From contig JAAWCS010000016.1 of NCBI GenBank assembly GCA_022793375.1, forward strand, positions 1-64,000: a stretch of DNA of 64,000 bases, read 5' to 3'. Of the stretch, positions 8,911 through 17,468 are shown in pieces (position 1 is the first letter of the stretch; every line of letters starts with the position of its first letter). The DNA comes from Lachnospiraceae bacterium. GTDB lineage: Bacteria; Bacillota; Clostridia; Lachnospirales; Lachnospiraceae. The position numbers and the translations under genes were made by a program. Under the pieces are notes generated by a model, which saw nothing but the letters and a program-made list of their open reading frames with translations, searched no databases and was not told where the DNA came from.

Positions 8911-8939
8911 TTGAAATTTACATGAATATATATTATACT
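8911..8939 (+). promoter_or_regulatory. Sigma-A-type promoter for the DUF4143 ATPase gene
   Basis: TTGAAA (8911-8916), a 17-base spacer and TATACT (8934-8939). The transcript would start near 8946 and carry a 12-bp perfect inverted repeat, GAAAGGAAATGC at 8957-8968 and its complement at 8988-8999, just before the ribosome binding site AAGGAGGG at 9008. Confidence 0.7.
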
Positions 8940-8956
8940 ATAGCCAATACTTGCAG

Positions 8957-8999
8957 GAAAGGAAATGCTTTTCCGTCATAGGAACAGGCATTTCCTTTC
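8957..8999 (+). repeat. 12-bp inverted repeat in the DUF4143 gene leader
   Basis: Arms GAAAGGAAATGC and GCATTTCCTTTC surround a 19-base loop. The hairpin has no T-run after it and sits 9 bases before the ribosome binding site, so it looks like a translation or mRNA-stability element, or an operator, rather than a terminator. Confidence 0.55.
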
Positions 9000-9021
9000 G
9001 GAAATCAAGGAGGGCCGGTTT

Positions 9022-10317
9022 ATGTACAGAAAGATTACGGATTTTTTGGAAACATGGAAAAACAGCAAACACCGTAAACCTCTTATACTGCAGGGGGCAA
9101 GGCAAGTAGGCAAGACGTATTCTACGCTGGAATTTGGCCGCACGCATTACGAGAATGTGGCCTATTTTAATTTTGAAACCAATCCGGGGCTGAATAAAAC
9201 GTTTGAGGAGGACATCAGCCCGTCGTACCTGGTACCGGTCTTGTCCCACATAGCGGGGCAAACGATCGTCAGAGAAAAAACATTGATTGTTTTTGACGAG
9301 GTACAGCTGTGCGAACGAGCGTTGACTTCGCTAAAATATTTCTGCGAGGAGGCTCCCGACTATCATGTCATTGTGGCGGGCAGTCTGCTCGGCGTAGCGG
9401 TGAGTCGGACAAACTTCTCATTCCCTGTCGGCAAAGCGGATCTGAAAACCCTGTATCCGATGGATATGGAGGAATTCATGCTTGCGATGGGCGAGGATAT
9501 TCTTGTGGAACAGATAAAAAAATGTTTTGACACCGATACGCCGCTGCCGGCGGCTCTTCACGAGGCGGCGATGCGTCTGTATCGGGAGTATCTCGTTGTG
9601 GGCGGTATGCCGGAGTGCGTAAAGCAATTTGTTGAAACAAAAGATTATATTCTTGTCCGTCATACGCAGGATACGATTCTTGCAAGTTACCTAAACGATA
9701 TGAGTAAATACAATAACCTGAACGAAATCAAAAAAACAAGGCTTGCTTATGACAATATTACCGTTCAGCTTTCCAGAAAAAATACGCGTTTTCAGTATAA
9801 ATTGATAAAAAAAGGCGGGCGGGCCTCGGAGTTTGAAAACGCAATCGAGTGGCTCTGCCTGTCCGGTATCGTATCGCGGGTCTACAAAGCGGAGCAGATC
9901 AAAAAACCGCTTGAAAATTATCGTGATATAGATGCCTTTAAAATTTATGTGGCGGATTTGGGGCTGCTCTGTGCCAAAAAAGAATTGGCGGCAAGCGATA
10001 TCCTCTATATGGCGGAGGAATTAAACGACTTTAAGGGCGGTATGACGGAGAATTACGTGAATGTGCAGCTTACGATAAACGGATATCACACGTACTATTG
10101 GGAATCCGATCGGGGGGCGGAAATTGATTTTGTCATTCAGCGGGACGGAAAGCTGATCCCGATTGAGGTCAAATCCGCCGACAACACCAAGGCCAAAAGT
10201 TTAAGGGTTTATATAGAAACTTACAAACCCGATTACGCGATCAAACTCTCCGCCAGGAATTTTGGATATCAGGACGGAAAAAAAACGGTCCCTCTTTATG
10301 CGGCCTTCTGTATTTGA
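9022..10317 (+). CDS. AAA-family ATPase with DUF4143 domain
   Basis: A 431-residue protein of the widespread AAA_14/DUF4143 type. The Walker A motif is LQGARQVGKTYS and the Walker B is LIVFDEVQLC, followed by the sensor-like VIVAGSLLGV. The C-terminal DUF4143 region holds GAEIDFVIQRDGKLIPIEVK, which resembles a PD-(D/E)XK nuclease core (D, then ExK). These proteins occur in variable numbers in Clostridia and Bacteroidia genomes and their role is unproven. ATG at 9022 follows AAGGAGGG. The gene is visibly richer in A and T than its neighbours and has its own promoter and terminator, which fits acquisition as a single-gene unit. Confidence 0.9.
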   Translation: MYRKITDFLETWKNSKHRKPLILQGARQVGKTYSTLEFGRTHYENVAYFNFETNPGLNKTFEEDISPSYLVPVLSHIAGQTIVREKTLIVFDEVQLCERALTSLKYFCEEAPDYHVIVAGSLLGVAVSRTNFSFPVGKADLKTLYPMDMEEFMLAMGEDILVEQIKKCFDTDTPLPAALHEAAMRLYREYLVVGGMPECVKQFVETKDYILVRHTQDTILASYLNDMSKYNNLNEIKKTRLAYDNITVQLSRKNTRFQYKLIKKGGRASEFENAIEWLCLSGIVSRVYKAEQIKKPLENYRDIDAFKIYVADLGLLCAKKELAASDILYMAEELNDFKGGMTENYVNVQLTINGYHTYYWESDRGAEIDFVIQRDGKLIPIEVKSADNTKAKSLRVYIETYKPDYAIKLSARNFGYQDGKKTVPLYAAFCI

Positions 10318-10329
10318 ATCCTTTAGAAT

Positions 10330-10377
10330 GCCAGGCTCTAAGCGGCTATACACACCGCTTAGCCGCCTGGCCTTTTT
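10330..10377 (+). terminator. Rho-independent terminator after the DUF4143 gene
   Basis: GCCAGGC and TAAGCGG pair with CCGCTTA and GCCTGGC, followed by five T (10373-10377). A strong two-part stem. Confidence 0.9.
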
Positions 10378-10387
10378 ATATGTTAGC

Positions 10388-10416
10388 TTGCTGTGTCCGC
10401 ATAAGTGTGATATACT
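10388..10416 (+). promoter_or_regulatory. Promoter for the GNAT/MATE genes
   Basis: TTGCTG (10388-10393), 17-base spacer, TATACT (10411-10416), 49 bases before the GNAT start. Confidence 0.65.
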
Positions 10417-10464
10417 GAACCATCGAAGGCAAATGAAACGGAAGGAACAGGAGGAAGAGACAGT

Positions 10465-10935
10465 ATGAAAATTCGCAGAGCAAAGGAAACGGACATGGAC
10501 GGGATCAACCGTCTGCTGGAACAGGTTCTGACCGTACACCACGACGGCCGCCCGGATCTGTTTAAGGCGGGCGTAAAGAAATACACGGACGAGGAACTGC
10601 TGGAAATTCTGCTGGACGACGAGACGCCGGTTTTTGTGGCAGCCGATGGGCGGGAGGCGGTTTTGGGTTATGCGTTCTGTAGATTCCAGCAGCATAAAAA
10701 CAGCCACATCCTGACAGATATCAAGTCGCTTTATATCGACGATTTATGCGTGGATGAAAAAGAGAGGGGCCGGCACATCGGAAAGCGGCTCTACGAATAC
10801 GTTTTGGAGTTTGCGAGAGCCAACGACTGCTATAATGTGACGCTCAATGTATGGGCCTGCAACGAAAGCGCGAGGAAGTTTTACGAAAAATGCGGATTAA
10901 AGCCGCAGAAAATAGGGATGGAAGCCATCCTTTGA
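10465..10935 (+). CDS. GNAT-family N-acetyltransferase
   Basis: A 156-residue cytoplasmic acetyltransferase. The acetyl-CoA-binding motif A is visible as LYIDDLCVDEKERGRHIGK (about residues 90-108), and motif B as LNVWACNESARKFYEKCGLK. Length and layout fit a single-domain GNAT enzyme. The binding site GGAACAGGAGGAAGAGACAGT precedes the ATG. The substrate is not evident. The MATE exporter gene starts 26 bases later, so the two may form a small operon, perhaps for detoxifying the same kind of compound; that link is inference. Confidence 0.9.
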   Translation: MKIRRAKETDMDGINRLLEQVLTVHHDGRPDLFKAGVKKYTDEELLEILLDDETPVFVAADGREAVLGYAFCRFQQHKNSHILTDIKSLYIDDLCVDEKERGRHIGKRLYEYVLEFARANDCYNVTLNVWACNESARKFYEKCGLKPQKIGMEAIL

Positions 10936-10961
10936 GCATGAGGAAAGAAAGGGAAAGGAAA

Positions 10962-12335
10962 ATGCACAAGCTAATCGGAGACAGACAGTTTTACAGGAAG
11001 GTACTTTACATTACGATTCCGATTATGATCCAGAACGGCATCACAAATTTCGTCAATATGCTGGACAATATCATGGTCGGCCAGGTAGGCACAGAACAGA
11101 TGTCCGGTGTGGCGGTGGTCAACCAGCTGATGTTCGTATTCAATATCTGCATCTTTGGGGCAGTGGCCGGCGCGGGAATTTTGGGCGCGCAGTTTTACGG
11201 CAGCGGCAACCATGAGGGCGTGCGCCACGCGTTTCGCTTCAAGCTGCTTTGCTGCCTGGGAATCAGCGTCTTAGGGCTGCTTGTTTTTCGCGGCTGGGGC
11301 GGGGATTTGATCCGCATGTATCTGCATGAGGGCAGCGACGTGGGAGATATCGAGGCGACCTTTGCATACGGCTCGCAGTATCTGACGCTGATGCTGGCGG
11401 GATTGATTCCTTTTTCGCTGGTACAGATGTATTCGGGCACGCTGCGCGAAACCGGGGAAACGATGATGCCGATGGCGGCCGGCATCGCGGCCGTGGCCGT
11501 AAATATGGTGTTTAACTATATCCTGATCTTTGGTAAGTTCGGCGCGCCGGCGCTGGGGGTACAGGGGGCGGCGATCGCGACGGTGCTGTCCCGTTTTGTG
11601 GAATTGTTTATTATTGTCGTCTGGACGCACACGCACAAAGAAAAAAATCCCTTTATTGTGGGCGTGTACCGCAGTCTGCATATTCCGTGGCCGCTGGCGC
11701 GTCAGATTTTGATTACCGGTACGCCGCTGCTGATTAACGAAGCGCTGTGGTCCGGCGGCATGGCGATGATCGCCCAGTGCTATTCGGTGCGCGGGCTGGC
11801 GGTGGTGGCCGGCATCAACATCGCCAATACGATTGCCAATGTGTTCAACGTGGTGTTTCTTTCGCTGGGAAATGCCGTGGCGATTATCATCGGACAGCTC
11901 CTCGGCGCCGGGAAGCTTACGGAGGCGAAGGACGAGGACAATAAGCTGCTGGCCTTCTCGGTGGTCTGCTGTATGGCCGCCGGCCTGGTGATGTTTTTGA
12001 TTGCGCCGCTGTTTCCGGGGATTTACAAGACCGAAGAAGAGGTGCGGCAGCTGGCGACCCGTTTTATCCAGATTTCGGCGCTGTGCATGCCGCTGTACGG
12101 CTTTACCAATGCCGCGTATTTTACGCTGCGTTCGGGCGGCAAGACGATGATTACGTTTTTATTTGACAGCGTATTTGTGTGGCTGGTCAGCATTCCGCTC
12201 GTCTATGTGCTGAGCCGCTATACGGGCATCCATATCGTGATCGTATATCTGGCGTGCCAGCTGACGGAATTTATCAAGTGCTGTATCGGATTTGCGCTGG
12301 TAAAAAGAGGAACATGGGTCCAAAATATGGTGTAG
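10962..12335 (+). CDS. MATE-family multidrug/cation antiporter
   Basis: A 457-residue membrane protein with about twelve hydrophobic segments, beginning YITIPIMIQNGITNFVNMLD, the N-terminal signature of the MATE family (NorM/DinF group). A two-fold internal repeat is seen, the second half starting at LITGTPLLINEALWSGGMAM. It would export drugs or metabolites in exchange for Na+ or H+. I chose ATG at 10962 after GGGAAAGGAAA; an in-frame ATG at 10938 adds eight charged residues and lacks a good binding site. Confidence 0.93.
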   Translation: MHKLIGDRQFYRKVLYITIPIMIQNGITNFVNMLDNIMVGQVGTEQMSGVAVVNQLMFVFNICIFGAVAGAGILGAQFYGSGNHEGVRHAFRFKLLCCLGISVLGLLVFRGWGGDLIRMYLHEGSDVGDIEATFAYGSQYLTLMLAGLIPFSLVQMYSGTLRETGETMMPMAAGIAAVAVNMVFNYILIFGKFGAPALGVQGAAIATVLSRFVELFIIVVWTHTHKEKNPFIVGVYRSLHIPWPLARQILITGTPLLINEALWSGGMAMIAQCYSVRGLAVVAGINIANTIANVFNVVFLSLGNAVAIIIGQLLGAGKLTEAKDEDNKLLAFSVVCCMAAGLVMFLIAPLFPGIYKTEEEVRQLATRFIQISALCMPLYGFTNAAYFTLRSGGKTMITFLFDSVFVWLVSIPLVYVLSRYTGIHIVIVYLACQLTEFIKCCIGFALVKRGTWVQNMV

Positions 12336-12364
12336 GAGACAGCAGAATCGATGAGGGGGAGACA

Positions 12365-13030
12365 ATGAGCGAGGCGACGGTCATGGAGGAAAGGGCGGCA
12401 AGGGACAGCGTTGCGGCCGGGTATGGAACCGGGGGAAAGAGTGAGACAGAGGTAAAAAGCGAAGCAGCGGCGCGGGCACAGGGATTTTTTGAAGAAGGGT
12501 ATAACTGCTGCCAGTCGGTGTTTCTGGCGTTTGCAAAGCAGTACGGGTTTGACAGGGAGACGGCCTGCCGTCTGTCGGCTTCCTTTGGCGGCGGAGTGGG
12601 GCGCCTGCGGCAGATTTGCGGGGCGGTCTCGGCGATGGCGCTGGTCTGCGGGCTGGAGACCGGGGCCGTGGAGGGCGCGGACCAGGCCGCAAAAGCGTAC
12701 AATTATGAAAATGTCCAGCAGCTGGCAGCGCAGTTTGAGGCGCAGTCCGGGAGTTTGATCTGCCGGGAACTTTTGGGACTGGACCAGGAGGGAGCCGACA
12801 AGGAACTTAGGGAGAAAATGCAGGGCGGCATGGGCCGGCATCAGCCGCAGGCCAGGGACGAGCAGTACTATGCGACGCGGCCCTGCAAACGTCTGATCGG
12901 GCTGGCGGCAGAGATCACGCAGAAGTGGCTGACAGATCGGTCAAACGCCGGGCAGGAGAGCAAAGCGCAGACCAAATCAAACGCCGGGCAGAAGAGCGAA
13001 GCGCAGCCTAAACCAAACGCGGAGGAATAA
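12365..13030 (+). CDS. C_GCAxxG_C_C family protein
   Basis: A 221-residue cytoplasmic protein of the C_GCAxxG_C_C family, thought to bind redox or metal centres through conserved cysteines. After a variable N-terminus come FFEEGYNCCQSVFLAF, ASFGGGVGRLRQICGAVSAM and later ICRELLG and RPCKRLIG, which match the ordered family cysteines. The last 30 residues are a low-complexity tail with two copies of SNAGQ-S-AQ-K, a short internal duplication at 12949-13020. The start ATG follows GATGAGGGGGAGACA. It lies 29 bases after the MATE gene and 3 bases before pyrC, so it may share their transcript. Function unproven. Confidence 0.82.
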   Translation: MSEATVMEERAARDSVAAGYGTGGKSETEVKSEAAARAQGFFEEGYNCCQSVFLAFAKQYGFDRETACRLSASFGGGVGRLRQICGAVSAMALVCGLETGAVEGADQAAKAYNYENVQQLAAQFEAQSGSLICRELLGLDQEGADKELREKMQGGMGRHQPQARDEQYYATRPCKRLIGLAAEITQKWLTDRSNAGQESKAQTKSNAGQKSEAQPKPNAEE

Positions 13031-13033
13031 GAG

Positions 13034-14353
13034 ATGGAAAACAGGAAAGAAGCGGCTCGTCTGGTGGTGCGGGGCGGCCGGGTACTGGATCCGCAGTCGG
13101 GACTGGACGCGGTGCGGGACGTGTGGATCTGCGGGGGACGGATCGAGCGGATCGAAGAGCCGAAAACAGAGCAGCCAAAAGGCTGCGAGACGCTGGACGC
13201 GGAGGGATGCTATGTGATGCCGGGACTGATTGACCTGCATGTGCATCTCAGGGATCCGGGGCTTGTATATAAAGAGGACATTGCCAGCGGGAGCCAGGCG
13301 GCGGCGCGCGGAGGGTTTACGACCATCTGCTGCATGGCCAACACCAAGCCGCCGGCGGACAACGCAGAAACCATATCGTATATCGCAGACAAGGCGGCCC
13401 GCGTGTCGCCGGTGCATGTGATCCCGGTCGGGGCCGTGACGCTTGGCATGGAGGGAAAGGAACTTTCCGATATGAAAGCGATGAAAGCGGCCGGGGCCGG
13501 AGCGGTCAGCGAGGACGGAAAAACGGTGATGGATACGGCGCTGTGCCGTCGCGGGATGGAGCGGGCGCGCGATCTGGGGCTTGTGACGATGGCGCACTGC
13601 GAACACAGGGAAATGCTGGCCGGCGGCGTGATGAACGACGGCGCTGTCTCCCGGCGTCTGGGTCTGCCGGGCTTTTGCAGCGCGGCCGAGGATATCATTG
13701 CCGCGCGGGATATCCTGCTGGCTGAGGAGACCGGGGCCAGGCTCCATCTGTGCCATTGTTCGACGGCCGGCAGCGTAGAACTTCTGCGGGGAGCCAAGAA
13801 AATCGGCCTGCCGGTGACCGGCGAAGCCTGCCCGCACCATTTTACATTGACGGAGGAAGCGGTGGACGGCACGAACGCCGACTTTAAGATGGCGCCGCCT
13901 CTGCGCACGGCGGCCGATGTGGCGGCGATCCGCGCCGGCCTGGCCGACGGGACCTTGGATTGCATTGCGACCGATCACGCGCCCCATGCGGCCGAGGAAA
14001 AAGCCCGCGGGATGCAGGAGGCGCCCTGCGGGATCGTGGGGCTGGAGACAGCCGTTTCCCTGGCAATCAGCGAACTGGTGCGTCCCGGCTACCTGACACC
14101 GCTTCAGCTGGCGGAAAAGATGAGCGCGAACCCGGCGCGTATTTTAGGAATCCCCAAGGGGACGTTGACCGTGGGAAGCGCCGCCGACGTGACCATCATC
14201 GATCCGCAGGCCGAGTATACGATTGACAGGCAGACCTTTGCCTCCAAGTCCAAAAACACGCCTTTTGACGGCCGGCGGGTGCATGGCCGGGTGGAAGCGA
14301 CGATTGTGGACGGGAAAATCGTATATCGGAGAGAGGAGGCTTTACGTGGATAA
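13034..14353 (+). CDS. pyrC: Dihydroorotase
   Basis: Cyclises N-carbamoyl-L-aspartate to dihydroorotate, the third step of pyrimidine synthesis. The 439-residue protein is a type I (class I) dihydroorotase of the amidohydrolase fold. Metal-binding DLHVHLRDPG is near residue 66, the substrate part FTTICCMANTKP follows, then CPHHFTLTEE and the catalytic Asp in CIATDHAPHA. The C-terminus KNTPFDGRRVHGRVEATIVDG is also typical. It starts 3 bases after the C_GCAxxG gene and overlaps the dehydroquinase gene by 8 bases. No other pyrimidine gene is adjacent, so pyrC has left the usual pyr cluster here. Confidence 0.96.
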   Translation: MENRKEAARLVVRGGRVLDPQSGLDAVRDVWICGGRIERIEEPKTEQPKGCETLDAEGCYVMPGLIDLHVHLRDPGLVYKEDIASGSQAAARGGFTTICCMANTKPPADNAETISYIADKAARVSPVHVIPVGAVTLGMEGKELSDMKAMKAAGAGAVSEDGKTVMDTALCRRGMERARDLGLVTMAHCEHREMLAGGVMNDGAVSRRLGLPGFCSAAEDIIAARDILLAEETGARLHLCHCSTAGSVELLRGAKKIGLPVTGEACPHHFTLTEEAVDGTNADFKMAPPLRTAADVAAIRAGLADGTLDCIATDHAPHAAEEKARGMQEAPCGIVGLETAVSLAISELVRPGYLTPLQLAEKMSANPARILGIPKGTLTVGSAADVTIIDPQAEYTIDRQTFASKSKNTPFDGRRVHGRVEATIVDGKIVYRREEALRG

Positions 14354-15152
14354 GGGCTGTTTATCTGTTCGCGGGCTGACCTTGGGGAAAGGCCGGCCGA
14401 AAATCTGCGTGCCGGTGGTGGAGCGCACGGCGGCGGCGATTCGGGAGGCGGCGCGGCGGGTGCGGGCCAGTGAGGCGCAGCTGCTGGAGTGGCGGGCGGA
14501 TTACTGGGACGAAGGCGAACCGGAGCAGGCCGCGGGCCTGCTGCGGGAAATCCGCCGGGAAATCGGCGGACTGCCGCTTTTATTTACCTATCGCACCAGG
14601 GCCGAGGGCGGCGTTTCTACGAGGGAAGAGAACCCGGAGCGCTACCTGCGCCTGAACCAGGCGGCCCTTGCAAGCGGGGCGGCGGATATAATCGACGTGG
14701 AACTGGGGATGGGCGAGTCCATGCTTCGAACGCTGTGCGGGCAAGCGCATGCGGCCGGCGCATATGTGCTTGCATCGAGCCATGACTTTGCCGGTACGCC
14801 GCCTGAGCAGGAGATGGAAGCGCGTTTTCGGCGGATGGAGGAGTGGGGCGCCGATATTCTGAAGCTGGCAGTGATGCCAAAAAGCGCCGAAGATTTGCTG
14901 TCCCTGCTTCGCGTGTGCCTGACGGCGCACCGGCAGGCATCGCGCCCGGTCGTGGCAATCTCCATGGGAGAGATCGGCCTGGAGAGCCGCGTCTGCGGGG
15001 AAGCGTTCGGCTCGGCGATGACCTTTGGCTGCCTGGACCAGGCTTCGGCGCCGGGGCAGCTGGCGGCGGGAGAGTTGGCGCGTCTGCTGGATGCGCTGCA
15101 CGCGGCTCACGGTAAGACCTCTCCGTTTCAGGCAGAAAATGAGAGGAAATAA
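14346..15152 (+). CDS. aroD: 3-dehydroquinate dehydratase, type I
   Basis: Third step of the shikimate pathway, converting 3-dehydroquinate to 3-dehydroshikimate. The enzyme is the Schiff-base type I form: Glu48 in LEWRAD, His146 in SSHDF and the Schiff-base Lys173 in LKLAVMP. With the GTG at 14346 it has 268 residues, close to the family norm of about 250. I prefer this GTG because GGAGG lies 8 bases upstream; an upstream ATG in the same frame would only read back through pyrC. The 8-base overlap with pyrC implies translational coupling of a pyrimidine gene and an aromatic gene. Confidence 0.94.
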   Translation: MDKGCLSVRGLTLGKGRPKICVPVVERTAAAIREAARRVRASEAQLLEWRADYWDEGEPEQAAGLLREIRREIGGLPLLFTYRTRAEGGVSTREENPERYLRLNQAALASGAADIIDVELGMGESMLRTLCGQAHAAGAYVLASSHDFAGTPPEQEMEARFRRMEEWGADILKLAVMPKSAEDLLSLLRVCLTAHRQASRPVVAISMGEIGLESRVCGEAFGSAMTFGCLDQASAPGQLAAGELARLLDALHAAHGKTSPFQAENERK

Positions 15153-15240
15153 AGAGCCGGAAGAGGTATTCTTTTTACGTAGCAATGTTGAAAACGAAGC
15201 GGAAGGCGGCCGCGGCCGCACGGGAAACGGAGGAGCCGGT

Positions 15241-16095
15241 ATGGATTGGGTGGAGCATTTAAACGAGGCGATGGATTATATCGAAAAACGCCTGGCAGAA
15301 GAGCTCAGCTACGAGGAGATCGCAAAAAGGGCGTGCTGTTCAGCCTATCACTTTCAGCGGATGTTTACCTATATGGCGGGAGTCCCGCTGGCGGAATACA
15401 TCCGGCGCCGGCGCATGTCGCTGGCAGCGGCGGAATTGTCGGCCGGGGAAAAGGTGATCGACGTCGCTCTGAAATACGGGTATGCTTCGCCCACGGCGTT
15501 TAACCGGGCATTCCAGGCCATACACGGCATTGCACCGTCCGGCGCCAAGAAAGAGGGCGTTTCCTTAAAATCGTATCCGCCGCTTAGGTTTCAGGTGATC
15601 GTAAAAGGAGTGGAAGAGATGAATTATCGGTTGGAAGAAAAGAAAGCGTTTCGAATCATGGGGATTTCGGCCCCGCTGTCAAGGGAAGTGGAGGAAAATT
15701 TTGCCGTTGTCCCGCAGATGTGGGGACGGGCGGCCGCGGAGGGGCTCCCCGGGCGGCTGGTCACTCTGATGGACAGCCAGCCGGCGGGGATTTTAGGCGT
15801 AAGCGCCTGCGGCGACGAGGAACAGTGGAGATACTTTATTGCCGTGGCTACGACAGCGCCGCTGGAGGACGGACTGGAAGAATATACGGTTCCGGCCGCG
15901 ACCTGGGCGGTATTTCCCGGAGAGGGAACCAACCGTTCGGTCCAGGAATTGGAGCGGCGCATTGTCACGGAATGGCTTCCGTCCTCCGGCTATGAATACG
16001 CCAATGCCCCGGATATCGAGGTCTATCTCAATGCCGATCCGCAAAACGCACGCTACGAAGTGTGGATTCCGGTGACAAAAAAGAAAGAAAAGTAG
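15241..16095 (+). CDS. AraC-family regulator with GyrI-like effector domain
   Basis: A 284-residue transcription factor. The N-terminal AraC DNA-binding domain covers about residues 5-108, with LSYEEIAKRACCSAYHFQRM and KYGYASPTAFNRAFQAIHG as its two helix-turn-helix units. Residues about 120-284 form a GyrI/Rob-like small-molecule domain (GISAPLSREVEENFAVVPQM, and the terminal DIEVYLNADPQNARYEVWIPV). This arrangement is that of Rob/SoxS-like multidrug regulators. ATG at 15241 follows ACGGAGGAGCCGGT. It may regulate a transporter such as the nearby MATE gene, but no site proves that. Confidence 0.92.
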   Translation: MDWVEHLNEAMDYIEKRLAEELSYEEIAKRACCSAYHFQRMFTYMAGVPLAEYIRRRRMSLAAAELSAGEKVIDVALKYGYASPTAFNRAFQAIHGIAPSGAKKEGVSLKSYPPLRFQVIVKGVEEMNYRLEEKKAFRIMGISAPLSREVEENFAVVPQMWGRAAAEGLPGRLVTLMDSQPAGILGVSACGDEEQWRYFIAVATTAPLEDGLEEYTVPAATWAVFPGEGTNRSVQELERRIVTEWLPSSGYEYANAPDIEVYLNADPQNARYEVWIPVTKKKEK

Positions 16096-16250
16096 TAAAT
16101 ACCCTCTTTTCATTCACGTCAGACTATGTTATTATATGTAGTATTGAAAACTATATTTCAAAATGCGGAAGTTATGACAACCGGAGGCCGGTTGAACGAC
16201 ATTTTGCCGGCAGAACGGCATCCGGCCGGCCGGGCCGGTATACACCGCAG

Positions 16251-16267
16251 GGCGGCGTGCCGCCAAG
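16251..16267. repeat. Diverged copy of the CTTGG-palindrome element
   Basis: GGCGGCGTGCCGCCAAG resembles, in reverse, the CTTGGTGGTGCGCCGC element at 17224. It lies about 30 bases before the DegV start. The similarity is partial. Confidence 0.35.
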
Positions 16268-16294
16268 ACAGAAAAGACGTGAGGAGAAGAAACC

Positions 16295-17149
16295 ATGAGT
16301 TATAAGATTATCGGTGACAGCTGCTGTGATTTGACGCAGAAATACAAGGAGGATCCGCATTTTGCGCTGGTTCCCTTGACGCTGCAGGTAGATGATGCCT
16401 ATATTCGCGACGACGAAACCTTTGACCAGGCCAAGTTCCTGCAGATGATCCGCGAGAGCAAGGCAGTGCAGAAATCGGCCTGCCCTTCGCCGGAGGATTT
16501 CATAGCGGCATATCAGGGCGAAGAGGAGATGGTTTTTGTGGTGACGCTGTCCCAGCATTTGAGCGGCACGTATAACAGCGCGGTGCTGGCCCGCAATCTC
16601 TTTTATGAAGAAAATCCTCAGAGCACAAAGAAAATCCACGTATTTAGTTCGGATTCGGCCTGCTGCGGCGAATCTTTGATCGCGTTTCGCATTCAGGAGA
16701 TGGCGGAGGGCGGAGCCGGTTTTGAGGAGATCGTACAGGAGGTGGGCGCGTTCCGCGACCATATGCATACGTACTTTGTGCTGGAGACGCTGGATTTTCT
16801 CCGCAAAAACGGCCGCCTGACCGGTCTGGCCGCTATCCTGGCTTCGGCCCTCAATATCAAACCGGTCATGGGGGCGGACCACGGGGTGATTGTCAAGCTG
16901 AGCCAGGCCCGCGGCATTGCCAAAGCGCTGAATAAACTCTGCGACACGGTCGTAGAGGAGGCGGTGCGCAGCGGGGTGGATACGAAGAACCGGATCCTGG
17001 GGATTGTCCACTGCAATTGCCCGGAGCGCGCGCAGAGCGTAAAGGAGATGATCTGCAGCCGCCTGTCCTTTAAGGACGTGTACGTAGCGCCGGCCGCCGG
17101 CGTCAGCAGCCTGTACGCCGGGGACGGCGGAATCGTGGTAGCGCTGTAG
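16295..17149 (+). CDS. DegV-family fatty-acid-binding protein
   Basis: A 284-residue cytoplasmic protein of the DegV (FakB-like) family, which holds a fatty acid for phosphorylation by FakA. It begins YKIIGDSCCDLTQKY, where the family has 'I.tDS..dL', and carries VTLSQHLSGTYNSA, the lipid headgroup-binding part. LETLDFLRKNGRLTGLAA is the family signature in the middle. The start follows GTGAGGAGAAGAAACC. No fakA gene is in this window. The DegV frame ends within the promoter of the ECF component gene that follows. Confidence 0.94.
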   Translation: MSYKIIGDSCCDLTQKYKEDPHFALVPLTLQVDDAYIRDDETFDQAKFLQMIRESKAVQKSACPSPEDFIAAYQGEEEMVFVVTLSQHLSGTYNSAVLARNLFYEENPQSTKKIHVFSSDSACCGESLIAFRIQEMAEGGAGFEEIVQEVGAFRDHMHTYFVLETLDFLRKNGRLTGLAAILASALNIKPVMGADHGVIVKLSQARGIAKALNKLCDTVVEEAVRSGVDTKNRILGIVHCNCPERAQSVKEMICSRLSFKDVYVAPAAGVSSLYAGDGGIVVAL

Positions 17150-17152
17150 CGC

Positions 17153-17180
17153 TTGCGTTTTTGATTTTTTGTGCTATAGT
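17153..17180 (+). promoter_or_regulatory. Promoter for the ECF S-component transcript
   Basis: TTGCGT (17153-17158), 16-base spacer, TATAGT (17175-17180). It begins 4 bases after the DegV stop codon. Transcription from here gives an untranslated leader of roughly 280 bases. Confidence 0.55.
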
Positions 17181-17186
17181 ATAGGG

Positions 17187-17468
17187 GAACGATATTCGAA
17201 AGAAACCGTATCGCCTTTTATGTCTTGGTGGTGCGCCGCATTAGCGGCGCACAAAAGTTTCATATTAAAAGAGCCGACCGCTTTTGGCGGCTACTTGCAG
17301 GCATTTCTTAAAAATCCGCTTTCCGGCGGGTCTTGTTTCGGTTTCCTTTGCAGATCGTTTACGTACATCCCCAGAATAAAAAGTGCTGAAAGACAGGGGA
17401 CACCTGCGGCAGGCGGATTTAGCCGTCGTCTGCCCGGCGCCGTTTTATCAGCCGAAAAGAGGAACCAT
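17187..17468 (+). promoter_or_regulatory. Long structured 5' leader of the ECF S component
   Basis: This 319-base gap between genes holds no convincing reading frame. It contains a hairpin CGATA/TATCG near 17190, a near-perfect palindrome GTGCGCCGC/GCGGCGCAC at 17231-17252, a GCCGACCGC...GGCGGC stem near 17273, and a GC-rich stem around 17405-17450. S-component genes are often behind riboswitches for their vitamin. I do not recognise the consensus of TPP, FMN, cobalamin, THF or preQ1 riboswitches here, so the leader is only a candidate. Confidence 0.4.
17224..17252 (+). repeat. Palindromic intergenic repeat, family A (copy 1)
   Basis: CTTGGTGG followed by GTGCGCCGC-ATTA-GCGGCGCAC. A second copy lies inverted at 38839-38867 and a diverged one near 16251. 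All are in non-coding DNA shortly before a gene. Confidence 0.6.
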
